Assembly (NCBI RefSeq): GCF_029892285.1
Contig: NZ_JARXVM010000014.1
Span: 93,039-157,038 of the forward strand
Direction: 5' to 3'
DNA length: 64,000 nucleotides
Origin: Rhizobium sp. SG_E_25_P2
Lineage (GTDB): Bacteria; Pseudomonadota; Alphaproteobacteria; Rhizobiales; Rhizobiaceae
The notes under the pieces are model-generated. The model saw only the letters and a list, made by a program, of their open reading frames with translations, ran no database searches and was not told the DNA's origin. The number at the start of each line of letters is the position of its first letter. Positions within the stretch are counted from its first letter, which is position 1. Positions 42,126 to 51,534 of this stretch are shown here, one piece after another. The position numbers were made by a program, and so were the translations under genes.

Positions 42126-42332
42126 TTGTCCTATCCACCATTTCCCGGCCCTCGCCGCCCCCAGGAGCCTGTCCCGAGCCGCAAATACCGGATCATGTCA
42201 TAACCCTACCAAATCACCGTCACGCCGTAAAGGACTTTTTTCCTATTTTCTCTTATGTGACTTTTTCAAGCATAGAAGGTGCGATCTTTATTATCGGCAA
42301 AATGCTTGCTGAATTCCAAGCGTACATTACAG

Positions 42333-42905
42333 TTAAATCAGACTTGGCTCGGGATGAATTGGCTTTACCCGATTTAAGGCAACCACCCGTTTAATCAGAT
42401 CTGTTTCTGGAACATCGTCCAACCACTCATGGAATCCCAGGATAGGCACGCCTCTACCTTCCGGATTTCCTTTGCCGCGACCATTATCATATGTATGGAA
42501 GGCGTCTAATTTTATTCCGTATGTTTCCTCAATCTCTAAAGCTGTAGCCAACATTATTGCATCGCCGGTGGTCAATATTCGCTTATCGGAAGCTCCCTTT
42601 TTATATCTTACGTCTTTAAGGAGGCCGGCGTTAATATTTATAAACGGCGAGGTGTCGACGACGGAAATAGAATTCCTGAAATCATTCAGGAACGATGAAA
42701 ATGAAGAATGGGCGGAATTCTTTAGCTTACCAGGTGAGACTTCTGCCAAAGCTATACTGGATGTAAATATCCTGGGCCCTCCACTCGCTTCAGAGTCTTT
42801 GAGGAACGCCTCAAGGCTTTCTACATCATACGAGGATCGATCATTATTGAGAAAGGCAATAAAAACACATGAATCCCAAAAATAACTCTGCCCTGCGGTT
42901 ACCAT
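42333..42905 (-). CDS. PIN-domain protein, putative toxin
   Basis: 190 residues from ATG 42905. PIN features: YFWDSCVFIAFLNND with the first Asp, SSIALAEVSPG with Glu, and a LTTGDAIMLATALEIEE block (Asp in GDAIMLATA), then KLDAFHTYDNG. The last third is not typical VapC. Base use is clearly AT-rich, unlike the GTA genes and PBP around it. It overlaps the preceding unknown gene by 7 bases; the two form one operon. Confidence 0.75.
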   Translation of the reverse strand: MVTAGQSYFWDSCVFIAFLNNDRSSYDVESLEAFLKDSEASGGPRIFTSSIALAEVSPGKLKNSAHSSFSSFLNDFRNSISVVDTSPFININAGLLKDVRYKKGASDKRILTTGDAIMLATALEIEETYGIKLDAFHTYDNGRGKGNPEGRGVPILGFHEWLDDVPETDLIKRVVALNRVKPIHPEPSLI

Positions 42906-43711
42906 ACATCCTCCGCACCAGCATAGTTCAAATTGAACTGTCCACGCCATCTCCGCAAACCAGAGCCACTACCCAGCAGCTTGATCTTCTTTATCTCAAT
43001 TTGCTCAGGAAGCCGATCATTGCCATTATAGTAAGCTAAGGCAGAAACAGTAACGCGATTATCAAGCGCCTCTTTGAGGTTCTGGACTGTTACGGAGTTG
43101 CAAGTGCAGTCAATCTCTTTGTCGCCTAGGTTCAGGATGAGTTTGGCGCTGGCGACCGTCCCTCTTAGATCGACCTCTTTTAGTGTTCCATCAAAGGTGC
43201 CAAGCGCAGTTCCACGAAAAATGCCCGCGGACGCAGAATTTCGATTCAGATCTTCTAAGGCACGATCAGCCTTTTTATCGAAAAACTGATCAATACGGAT
43301 TACATTTTGCGCATCGTCGCTAGCTCCTAGCTCAGCATGCGAAAACGTCTTTCCGGATCCATTACCCAAATCAGCTATAGTTTTTACCAAGCTTCTCGGA
43401 AGCTCTCTGGAAATTCCCCATCCTTGATTCACATTTCTGACAACAGAATGCCATTCCCGGATACTGGATTCCTGAGCGCGGCGATTAATATTACATTCGA
43501 CTTCAACTATATGAGCGACGGCGCTTCCGTACTGCAAATCGGAAATCAAATAGTTTACGCTTTTGCCGCCATTGACATATTGATCCGCAGCGCGCAGGCC
43601 CTTTGCTAACAGAGCAAGCTTTTTTGCAAATACATCAGCTCTCACCTGCCCGTTCCGCTCATGAGCAAGTCCATACATTTTAAACCAAATCTTGCCGAGC
43701 TCCGGCCTCAT
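42899..43711 (-). CDS. Large unknown partner of the PIN protein
   Basis: 270 residues from ATG 43711 (AGAGG 8 bases ahead); a GTG at 43720 is the alternative. The N-terminal 130 residues are helical and charged (VFAKKLALLAKGLRAADQYVNGGK). The C-terminal half is predicted beta-rich (EVDLRGTVASAKLILNLGDKEIDCTCNSVTVQNLKEAL). No known antitoxin domain is seen. AT-rich. Gene order and overlap suggest antitoxin or partner of the PIN nuclease. A 6-base inverted repeat lies just upstream. Confidence 0.65.
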   Translation of the reverse strand: MRPELGKIWFKMYGLAHERNGQVRADVFAKKLALLAKGLRAADQYVNGGKSVNYLISDLQYGSAVAHIVEVECNINRRAQESSIREWHSVVRNVNQGWGISRELPRSLVKTIADLGNGSGKTFSHAELGASDDAQNVIRIDQFFDKKADRALEDLNRNSASAGIFRGTALGTFDGTLKEVDLRGTVASAKLILNLGDKEIDCTCNSVTVQNLKEALDNRVTVSALAYYNGNDRLPEQIEIKKIKLLGSGSGLRRWRGQFNLNYAGAEDVW

Positions 43712-43725
43712 CTGGGTCACCTCTC

Positions 43726-43746
43726 TAGCGTCAAAAATACACGCTA
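43726..43746 (-). promoter_or_regulatory. Possible operator of the PIN pair
   Basis: Inverted repeat TAGCGT-N9-ACGCTA with an AT-rich centre, 15 bases upstream of the first gene of the pair. The AT-rich centre could carry a -10 box. Weak evidence on its own. Confidence 0.4.
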
Positions 43747-43806
43747 AAATTGATCTTGTAAAGGACGCTTCCAGAGACGTTTAGGGCGAAAACTAGAAGC
43801 TCCCCC

Positions 43807-45981
43807 TCACCCCGCCTCCGCCACCGTCTCCGGCGCTTTCAACTCCGGCGCCGTCTTCATCTTCTCGCCCAACTCCCTCAACAACCGGCTGGTCGCCGTC
43901 GACAGCAACCGCGGGCGCTCGAACACCGGCAGGCCGGCCTGGGCGGCGTCTTCGGCCTTTTTGCGGGCTTCCTCGGCCACCACCGCCGGGTCGCGCTTTT
44001 CGGCTTCGGGGAACGGGTTTTCGACGCCGGGAATGGCGCGGAGCTCCACGCCCTGATGGGCGTAATCCATCAGCATCTTGAAGGTCATGGCGGGCAGCGA
44101 GCCGCCGGTCATGTTGTTGGTGGAGGTGTAGTCGTCATTGCCGAACCAGATGGCGGCGGCGTAATTGCCGGTATAGCCGCAGAACCAGGCGTCGCGATAG
44201 GCTTGCGTCGTGCCGGTCTTGCCGGCGGTCAGCACGCCGTCGACGGCCGCCTTCCGCGCCGTGCCGACGTAAGGGATGCGGGTCAGCATCTGGTTCATAT
44301 AGGCGGCGGCGGTTTCGGACAGGACGCGTTTGGCCGGCGGCGCATCACGGCTGAAGTCGTAGAGCACCTTGCCGTCGTAATCCATGATCTGCTCGACGCC
44401 ATGGCGGCGCGACTCGAAGCCGCCGGTCGGAAACACCGCGTAAGCCGTGGCCTGATCCATCACGGTGACTTCGGAACTGCCGAGCGGAATGGTCACATCC
44501 TTGCGGATCGGGGTTTCGACGCCGAATTTCTTCGCCTCGTCCATGATCTGCTGGATGCCGTCCTTGCCGAACTTCTCCTTGGCGAAGCGCACCGGAATGG
44601 TGTTGATCGATTTGGCGATCGCCGTCTGCACATCGATGCGGCCGGCATAGGAATTGCCGTAATTGCCTGGGCACCAGTTGCCCCAGCAGATCGGCGCATC
44701 GGTGATCGCCGTGGTCGGCGTCAGCCCCTTCTCCATGGCCAGCGAATAGGTGTAGATCTTGAAGGACGAGCCCGGCTGGCGCAGCGCGCGGGTGGCGCGG
44801 TTGAACTGCGTCTCGCCATAATCGCGGCCGCCGACCATGGCGCGCACGGCGCCGCCATTTTCGATCATCACCAGCGCGCCCTGGCTGACGCGATAGCTCT
44901 CGCCATATTGGCGCAGCCCGGTTTCGACAGCCTGTTCGGCGGCGTGCTGCAGGCCCATGTCGATGGTGGTGCGCACCACCAGCGAATGGTCGGTGTAATC
45001 GCGCGCCTGTTTCAGCACTTCCTCATAGGCCCAGTCCAGAAAGAAGTCGGGCGCTTCCTGGGCGCCGCGATCCACCACCGTCGCCGGGTTGCGCCGCGCC
45101 TCGATCACCTCGCCTTCGGTCATCAGCCCGCCCTGGACGAGATTGGTCAGCACTTCATTGGCGCGGGCGCGGGCGGCCGGCAGGTTCACATGCGGCGCAT
45201 ATTTGGCCGGCGCCTTGAACAGGCCGGCCAGCATCGCGCTTTCGGCCAGCGTCAAATCGGTGATTTCCTTGCCGAAATAGAAGCGCGCCGCCGCCGCCGC
45301 GCCAAATGTGCCGCCGCCCATATAAGCGCGGTCGAGATAGAGCGACAGGATTTCCTTCTTGGAATAATTGGCCTCGAGCCACAGCGACAGGAAGGCTTCC
45401 TTGATCTTGCGGTCGAAGGTCCGCTCGTTGGAGAGAAACAGGTTTTTCGCCAGCTGCTGGGTCAGCGTCGAGCCGCCCTGCACCACGCCGCCGGCGCGGG
45501 CGTTTTCGCTCATGGCGCGGATCAGGCCGAGAAAATCGATGCCGAAATGGTCGAAAAACCGCCGGTCCTCGGTCGCCAGCACCGCTTTGACCAGCGCGTC
45601 CGGCAATTCGTCGATCGGCACCGAGTCTTCATGGATAATGCCGCGATGGCCGATCACATTGCCGTAGCGATCGAGAAAGGTGACGGCGAAATCCTGCTTC
45701 TTGCGCCAGTCGCTCTTGGCGATCTCGAAGGCGGGCTTGGCCAGCGCCAGCATCGCCACCATGCCGACCGCCCCCCAGGTGAGCGCCTCGCCGGCCAGTT
45801 CCACCGGCAGCCGTTTCCAGCCTTTCACCTTGAATTTGCGGAAGAAAATCGTGACGTCTTCCCACCAGTCGACGAAATGGAACGAGGCGTTCCACAAGGT
45901 CGAATCGATCCAGGCGTCGATGCGCAGCAGGATATGCTTCTTCAGGCGCGGTTCTCGTTCTTTCTGCGGGTCGTCGGCCAT
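43807..45981 (-). CDS. Bifunctional penicillin-binding protein 1A-type
   Basis: 724 residues. One membrane anchor (about 62-86). GT51 transglycosylase: ATEDRRFFDHFGID with Glu138, GGSTLTQQLAKNLFL, and the YLDRAYMGGGTFG motif. Transpeptidase: SSFK with Ser405, SIN at 458-460 and KTGT at 588-591. All catalytic motifs are intact. It makes and crosslinks glycan strands at the inner membrane. The end is Ala/Glu-rich. It is divergent from the YcgN-type gene. Confidence 0.95.
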   Translation of the reverse strand: MADDPQKEREPRLKKHILLRIDAWIDSTLWNASFHFVDWWEDVTIFFRKFKVKGWKRLPVELAGEALTWGAVGMVAMLALAKPAFEIAKSDWRKKQDFAVTFLDRYGNVIGHRGIIHEDSVPIDELPDALVKAVLATEDRRFFDHFGIDFLGLIRAMSENARAGGVVQGGSTLTQQLAKNLFLSNERTFDRKIKEAFLSLWLEANYSKKEILSLYLDRAYMGGGTFGAAAAARFYFGKEITDLTLAESAMLAGLFKAPAKYAPHVNLPAARARANEVLTNLVQGGLMTEGEVIEARRNPATVVDRGAQEAPDFFLDWAYEEVLKQARDYTDHSLVVRTTIDMGLQHAAEQAVETGLRQYGESYRVSQGALVMIENGGAVRAMVGGRDYGETQFNRATRALRQPGSSFKIYTYSLAMEKGLTPTTAITDAPICWGNWCPGNYGNSYAGRIDVQTAIAKSINTIPVRFAKEKFGKDGIQQIMDEAKKFGVETPIRKDVTIPLGSSEVTVMDQATAYAVFPTGGFESRRHGVEQIMDYDGKVLYDFSRDAPPAKRVLSETAAAYMNQMLTRIPYVGTARKAAVDGVLTAGKTGTTQAYRDAWFCGYTGNYAAAIWFGNDDYTSTNNMTGGSLPAMTFKMLMDYAHQGVELRAIPGVENPFPEAEKRDPAVVAEEARKKAEDAAQAGLPVFERPRLLSTATSRLLRELGEKMKTAPELKAPETVAEAG

Positions 45982-46073
45982 GGAAATTCACGCGTCCGTC
46001 AAAGCAATGGAAAATCGGGCTTCTGGTTCTTTAGGATATTTCTAAACCGGGCGGCTTTCTCTATACCACCGCG

Positions 46074-46550
46074 ATGACCGACACAGAACTGGAAAATACG
46101 GCGCCATTTTGGAAGACCAAGACGCTGCGCCAAATGACCGATACGGAATGGGAAAGCCTGTGCGACGGCTGCGGCCGCTGCTGTCTCAACAAGGTGGAGT
46201 TCGAAGACACCGGCGAGATCGTCTTCACCAATATCCGCTGCAAGATGCTCGATCCGCATAGCTGTCGCTGCATGGATTACGTCAATCGCCAGCAACATGT
46301 GCCCGATTGCATCCGGCTCACCATCGAGGAAGTCGAAACCCTCACCTGGCTGCCCCCCACCTGCGGCTACCGCATCGTCAAGGAAGGCCGCGATCTCGCC
46401 TGGTGGCACCCCCTCATCTCCGGCGACCCCGACACGGTGCATGCCGCCGGCATCTCCGTCCGCGACCGCACGATCAACGAGGAGGATGTCGACTGGGAGG
46501 ATTACGAGGAGCACGAAGTGGACTGGCCGATGCAGGATCCGGACGGGTAG
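46074..46550 (+). CDS. YcgN-type cysteine-cluster protein (UPF0260)
   Basis: 158 residues. Signature cysteines: [26 protein letters not shown] and PDCIRLT, then LPPTCGYR and WHPLISGD. The clustered cysteines suggest metal binding. Function is unknown in the family. In rhizobia it commonly neighbours a PBP gene, as here. Complete and well conserved. Confidence 0.92.
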   Translation: MTDTELENTAPFWKTKTLRQMTDTEWESLCDGCGRCCLNKVEFEDTGEIVFTNIRCKMLDPHSCRCMDYVNRQQHVPDCIRLTIEEVETLTWLPPTCGYRIVKEGRDLAWWHPLISGDPDTVHAAGISVRDRTINEEDVDWEDYEEHEVDWPMQDPDG

Positions 46551-46806
46551 TGAGTGTAAATTGAGCCTGCAAAGCAAGAGCTAACCAAATCCTCAAGTCA
46601 TCTCTGTGACCGCGGCAAGCTCACTACTTAGACCATCTTTAGCTCGCCCCGACATTGAACATGAACAGAGTGACGCAAGCGCGCCTACGAATTCAGCTGC
46701 GCGCAACTCATGATGTTGAAAACTCAATATAGCAATCTGGGTGCCTTCCATGGCAGGATAGCTATTATAAGATTCGTTCACTGTCATTTTTTTTGGGGAG
46801 ATTCCG

Positions 46807-47922
46807 GTGACCAAAGTAGTTTCACTCTTTAATCACAAAGGCGGCGTAAGCAAGACAACCACAACTTTTCATCTTGGTTGGAAGTTAGCTAGCTTGGGCA
46901 AACGCGTTCTTGTTGTGGACGCAGACCCGCAATGTAACCTAACCGGCCTCACTCTGGGCATTGAAGATTATGATTCACTTTTTGCTTTTTACCACAACAA
47001 ACAGAATACTGATATATTCAGTAGTCTAGCACCGGTCTTTGCGCTTGATGGGGATACTGTGTCTTCTCAAGGTGAAAAAACACCGATTACCAAAACAAAT
47101 AATCCAAACTTGTTTATACTAGCTGGCAACATAAGATTCTCTGAAATTGACACCCAGATAGCAACGGCACTCACCAGCAGCTCGACCATTCCCATCCTCC
47201 GCAGATTTGTAAGCGCATTCAATGAATTAATTCGGCGGATTTCGAAAGAAAACTCGATTGATATAGTTCTAATTGACATGAGCCCAAGCGTATCGGCTAC
47301 CAACCACTGCGTACTTATGAGCTCTGATTACTTTATCATCCCTGTCTCCCCTGATTTCTATTGCTATCAGGCCATCGATTCACTGAGCAATGTTTTTCCA
47401 CGATGGGTTGACGAGATCGCTAAATTTAAAGACGGAGGGCAAGATTCTCTTCCTGTGAACAACCCGAAGATGCTTGGATATATTTCTCAAAATTACCGCG
47501 TCTACACCGTTGATAACGGGTCAGAACCAGCAGATCAAAAAACAATGTCAAAAGCATACGCCGAATGGCTTGACAGAATAAAATATATTGTTTCAGATCG
47601 ACTTGTCCCAATACTTAAAAGCAAGGACATGATAATCGACGAAAAAATCTTCTTAGATGCTGCTGATTATGACAAGCCATATCATCTGGCGGGTGTACAG
47701 AATTTTAGCGGCCTTATTCCAGTGTCTCAAAAATTATCGAAACCGATCTTTGAGTTAAATGCATCCGACGGTCATTGGAGCGGCGCTCGCTGGATGCGGA
47801 ACGATCAAAACGGAAAAGAGTACGGCATCAAGGTCAACATCGAGGAAGCTGACAAGGTTTACGAGCGACTTGCAAAAGCCGTAATCCACATGATTCAAGA
47901 TTTTCCGACCGTCACCCAGTAG
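46807..47922 (+). CDS. AT-rich orphan ParA-family ATPase
   Basis: 371 residues from GTG 46807 (GGGGAG upstream). Walker A NHKGGVSKTTTT (Lys11), VLVVDADPQCNL, and VLIDMSPSVSA are classic ParA. A longer-than-usual C-terminal half (residues 220-370) is not ParA-like and includes a HWSGARWMRND element. No ParB is beside it. Codon use is strikingly AT-rich compared with neighbours on both sides, a sign of recent transfer. It might be a defence or plasmid-derived ATPase. Confidence 0.82.
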   Translation: MTKVVSLFNHKGGVSKTTTTFHLGWKLASLGKRVLVVDADPQCNLTGLTLGIEDYDSLFAFYHNKQNTDIFSSLAPVFALDGDTVSSQGEKTPITKTNNPNLFILAGNIRFSEIDTQIATALTSSSTIPILRRFVSAFNELIRRISKENSIDIVLIDMSPSVSATNHCVLMSSDYFIIPVSPDFYCYQAIDSLSNVFPRWVDEIAKFKDGGQDSLPVNNPKMLGYISQNYRVYTVDNGSEPADQKTMSKAYAEWLDRIKYIVSDRLVPILKSKDMIIDEKIFLDAADYDKPYHLAGVQNFSGLIPVSQKLSKPIFELNASDGHWSGARWMRNDQNGKEYGIKVNIEEADKVYERLAKAVIHMIQDFPTVTQ

Positions 47923-47980
47923 GAGACGCAACTGGACTTACAAATCACCCGTCCGATCACTCCAAAACCTCCTTTGCCCC

Positions 47981-49117
47981 TCACACCATAAAATCCCCCG
48001 TCGCCAGATCCACCACGCCGTCGTCGAACACCGCCAGTTCCACGCCTTTGAGCGTATCCCGTCCCTCGCCGCCGCCGGAGATCACGAGAGTGTCGAGGTC
48101 GATCACATAGTCGTCATGGTCGCCGGAGAAGATCGCCCGGTCGCGGCCGGCGCCGCCGATCAGCGTGTCGTTGCCTTTGCCGCCGTCGAGACGGTCGGCG
48201 CCGCTACGGCCTTCGAGTGTATTGCGGCCGTCGTCGCCGGAGAGAAAATCGGCGAAAACCGAGCCGATCAGGCCTTCGATCGCATTGTAGACGTCGCCCT
48301 TGGCCTCGCCGGAATTGTCGGAGGCGTCGGAGAGATCGGCGGTCACGGCTTTGGCGGCCAGCTTGTAGCTGGCAAAGTCGACGCCGCCGGCGCCCGAGAG
48401 CCTGTCGGCGCCCTGCCCGCCGGCCAGCACATCGCCGCCGTCGCCGCCCAGCAGACGGTCCGCGCCCTCAAGGCCATAGATGAAGTCAGCGCCCGCGCCT
48501 GTCTTCAGCACATTGGCGCCGTTGCTGCCGATGACGAGATCGCGGTAAGCCTCGGTGATCTTGCCGCCATTGGTCGTGTCGTAATTGTCCGGCAGGCTGC
48601 TCCATTTATGCGCCCAGGCATTGTCGATGCGCTTGCCGTCGGTATAGCTGACGCCGGCCTGGATCACCTCGCCCGAGGCGTCATAGGCCATATAGGCAAG
48701 TTGCCGGGTATAGCCCGCCTGGGCGTAGATCGTGTTGACGAAAGCCTGGTTGTCGCCGGCCGGATTGCGGATCGTCCAGTTGTCCTCATAGCCCTCGAGC
48801 GCATGGCCGAGTTCATGGATGATGGCGGTGAACGGCGTGTCTTTCACCGCATTGCCATGCCGGTCGATGTAATGGGCGTTGTCGAGTTCGTCGAGGTCGA
48901 TATAGATGTCGCCGGAATTGAGATAGGCGTAGAAAGCGCCCTTCTCATAATTCACCGTGATCTCCTGGCCCGCGCCGGTCACCCAGTCCTCCAGCATCTC
49001 CCGGCCGATCGAGGATTCCTTATAGGCTTCGCGGATCACGGCGAGAATGGCCTTTTCATCGGCGTCGGAAAAGTCCTTGTCGATGTTGACGGCGGCGAGG
49101 ACTGACTTCAAGGACAT
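47981..49117 (-). CDS. Putative metallopeptidase-like RTX protein
   Basis: 378 residues. The N-terminal part has a zinc-binding HELGH at 101-105 (IIHELGHALEG), in a metallopeptidase-like domain. From about residue 195 on there are RTX-type glycine/aspartate nonapeptide repeats (GADFIYGLEGADRLLGGDGGDVLAGG, GGKGNDTLIGGAGRD). It lacks an N-terminal signal and ends in a hydrophobic DFMV tail, as expected for type I secretion substrates that fold on calcium outside the cell. No T1SS genes are near. Confidence 0.85.
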   Translation of the reverse strand: MSLKSVLAAVNIDKDFSDADEKAILAVIREAYKESSIGREMLEDWVTGAGQEITVNYEKGAFYAYLNSGDIYIDLDELDNAHYIDRHGNAVKDTPFTAIIHELGHALEGYEDNWTIRNPAGDNQAFVNTIYAQAGYTRQLAYMAYDASGEVIQAGVSYTDGKRIDNAWAHKWSSLPDNYDTTNGGKITEAYRDLVIGSNGANVLKTGAGADFIYGLEGADRLLGGDGGDVLAGGQGADRLSGAGGVDFASYKLAAKAVTADLSDASDNSGEAKGDVYNAIEGLIGSVFADFLSGDDGRNTLEGRSGADRLDGGKGNDTLIGGAGRDRAIFSGDHDDYVIDLDTLVISGGGEGRDTLKGVELAVFDDGVVDLATGDFMV

Positions 49118-49331
49118 GGCGGCTGCTCCCGATGGCGGCCCGGCTGGGCGCGGCGATTTGGGCCGACACTATGTCGCCCCTTTCGGCGCCGTCAATGCCG
49201 CACAGGCGCGGAAAACTATGGCAAACCCTCGCAGGCCGGTCCCCGGAGCCCGCCGCGCCAGCCCCAGCGACAGTTTCGCGAAAGTTTGCCCCCATAGGCT
49301 GGGACGAAGGTTTGCTCAGTGGGGATTCTGC

Positions 49332-50390
49332 ATGGATAATCTGGCGCGCAAGGAAGACGTGGATCAGCGGATCCGCCAGACAATGGCGGATATCGCCCGC
49401 ATCGGCGAGCCCAAGCGGATGATGGAAGTCGCCGACAGCCTGGTCTATTCCATGCCGCCGGAGCGCGGCGTGGAAATGGCCGGCCTGATGAGCTACGCCA
49501 ATCCCTTCTACCTGCCCGAGATGCCGGATGAGGCCGCCGCACGCATCGCCGTCCATATCGGCACGCTGGCGGAATATGCGATGCGCGCCAAGCTGACGGC
49601 CAATCGCGCCGGCAAGAGCAATATCCTGCTCGCCTGCGCGCCGAAATCGGCGTCCACGTTCATTCAGGGCGCGCTGCGCGCGGCGCTCGATCTGCCGACC
49701 GCCAGCCTGTTCACCGCCACCACCGACCCGATGTCGGGCTCGGCGCTGGGCGCCAATCTGCGCGAGCAGGAGCCGGACGAACTGGCGCTTCTGCGCGCCG
49801 GCCTCAATGGCCGCGGTTACGTCACCCAGCACCACGCCCGCTGCTCGCCCTATCTTGCCCGGCTGGTCGAAATCTATCGCATCCGCCCGATCGTCACCTA
49901 TCGCAACATCTTCGACACGCTGGTGTCGATGGACGACATGGTGGTGGAATGGCGCAAGGGCCTGCCCGGCACGGTCAGCAATTATTTCAACGACGCCATG
50001 CCGCGATCCTATCATCTGAAGGACCGCGAGGCGCGGCTGATGATGCTGGCGCGGCGTTGGGCGCCCTGGCTGACGCAATTCTATGTCAGCTGGCGCCAAT
50101 GCGAGGCGATGGGCTTCGTACAGCCGCTGTGGATCAGCTATGACGCCGATTTCCTCGGCGAAAAGTCAGCGCTCGCCGCGCGCATCGTCGACTATGTCGG
50201 CGCTTCCGGCGACGCCGCGCTCAGGCTGGCCGCAGCCTTCGAGGATCGTTCCGACGCCTCCGCCAAGCGCCTCAACAAGGGTGTCGCGGGTCGCGGCCGC
50301 GATCTTCCCGAAGCGGTGCGCGCCCATGTTCTGGCGGTCGCCTCCGCCTATGCCGACGATGTCGATCTCACGCCGCTGATTGGCGGCTGA
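49332..50390 (+). CDS. Sulfotransferase-like protein 1
   Basis: 352 residues from ATG 49332. The first 95 residues are helical. The P-loop-like 5'-phosphosulfate loop is APKSASTF (103-110). Further on, PIVTYRNIFDTLVSMDD resembles the 3'-phosphate-binding strand, and LTQFYVSWRQCE follows. Acceptor is unknown. The next gene is a tandem paralogue, 25 bases away. Confidence 0.75.
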   Translation: MDNLARKEDVDQRIRQTMADIARIGEPKRMMEVADSLVYSMPPERGVEMAGLMSYANPFYLPEMPDEAAARIAVHIGTLAEYAMRAKLTANRAGKSNILLACAPKSASTFIQGALRAALDLPTASLFTATTDPMSGSALGANLREQEPDELALLRAGLNGRGYVTQHHARCSPYLARLVEIYRIRPIVTYRNIFDTLVSMDDMVVEWRKGLPGTVSNYFNDAMPRSYHLKDREARLMMLARRWAPWLTQFYVSWRQCEAMGFVQPLWISYDADFLGEKSALAARIVDYVGASGDAALRLAAAFEDRSDASAKRLNKGVAGRGRDLPEAVRAHVLAVASAYADDVDLTPLIGG

Positions 50391-50415
50391 GCGCAATCCG
50401 ATTTAAGGACCCATC

Positions 50416-51480
50416 ATGCACGCAAACGCCGCCAATGATCTCGAAGGCCAGATCCGGCCGATGATGACCTGGATGTCGCGCAATCCCGATGGCCGGGAAA
50501 TGCTCGATGTCGGCAACGCCTTCATCCTGCGCTTTCCGCCGCAGCGGGCGCTCGCCGTCGCCACCGCCATGAGCCTGGCCAATCCGTTCTTCCTGCCGAA
50601 AGTGCCGGATCAGGCCGCCAATGATCTCGCCGTGCCGCTCGAGGATTTCGCCGAAATCATCATGCGCGCCAAGCTCACCGCCAAAAAGGCCAAGCAGAGC
50701 AATGTGCTGATCGCCTGCGCGCCGCATTCCGGCGCCGATCTCATTCAGAGCGCGCTGGTGCGCGCTGCGGGCCTCCCCGAGGCCTGCCTCTACGCCACCA
50801 CGCTCGACGGCGCCGCCGCCACGCTGCAGGGAGCGGAACTGCGCGAGCAGGAACTCGACGAACTGGCGCTGATCCAGAACGGGCTGAACATGCATGGCTA
50901 CTGTGCGGCGCATGCGGTGCGCTGCACGCCCTTCATGTCCAGGCTGATGTCCACCTATGGCATACAGCCCATCGTCACCATCAGGTCGATCGCCGATACG
51001 ATCATAGCGCTGGATGACGCGGCGCTCGCCGCTCGCGCCGCCCAGAACGGCCTTTATCCAGCCTATTTCACCGACGGCCTGCCGACCGGCTTCCACATGC
51101 TGTCGCGCGACGAGCGGCTGACGCTGCTCGCCTATCGCTGGACGCCCTGGCTGGTGCAATTCTATGTTAGCTGGCGGATCTGCGCCCGCGAAGGTTTGGC
51201 GCAGCCGCTGTTCCTCGGCTATGAAGAAGACATGCTCGGCGATCTCGATCTGCTGGCCGCCCGCATCGCCGATTTCGTCGGCTATGACGTCGCCGACATC
51301 GAAAAGGTCGCCCGCGTCTTCGCCGCCGCCGACAACGCCGCCGCCGTCCGCCTCAAGACAGACCTTGCCGGCCGCGGCGCCGACCTGCCTTCCGCGGCGC
51401 GCGACTTCATCCTCGCCACGATCGACGATTATCGCGACGATGTCGACCTGACGCCGCTGGTGGGCGCGGCTTCAGCCTGA
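50416..51480 (+). CDS. Sulfotransferase-like protein 2, degenerate P-loop
   Basis: 354 residues, about 45-50% identical to its neighbour by eye (shared LANPFFLPKVPDQAA, ELREQELDELALIQNGLN, LVQFYVSWRICA and a DDVDLTPLVG end). The phosphate loop is APHSGADL (102-109): the Lys and Ser/Thr of gene 1 are lost. It may be a pseudoenzyme partner of gene 1. Same strand, spacing 25 bases. Confidence 0.75.
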   Translation: MHANAANDLEGQIRPMMTWMSRNPDGREMLDVGNAFILRFPPQRALAVATAMSLANPFFLPKVPDQAANDLAVPLEDFAEIIMRAKLTAKKAKQSNVLIACAPHSGADLIQSALVRAAGLPEACLYATTLDGAAATLQGAELREQELDELALIQNGLNMHGYCAAHAVRCTPFMSRLMSTYGIQPIVTIRSIADTIIALDDAALAARAAQNGLYPAYFTDGLPTGFHMLSRDERLTLLAYRWTPWLVQFYVSWRICAREGLAQPLFLGYEEDMLGDLDLLAARIADFVGYDVADIEKVARVFAAADNAAAVRLKTDLAGRGADLPSAARDFILATIDDYRDDVDLTPLVGAASA

Positions 51481-51534
51481 TTTGATCCAGCACATTGCAT
51501 TTGCCGCGTCGGGGCCTTCCTATGGGAGGCCCCG

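Noticed and set aside
44056..46077. 673-codon plus-strand open frame opposite the PBP gene
   Set aside because: Complete antisense of an intact PBP1A gene with all catalytic motifs; composition is that of a shadow.
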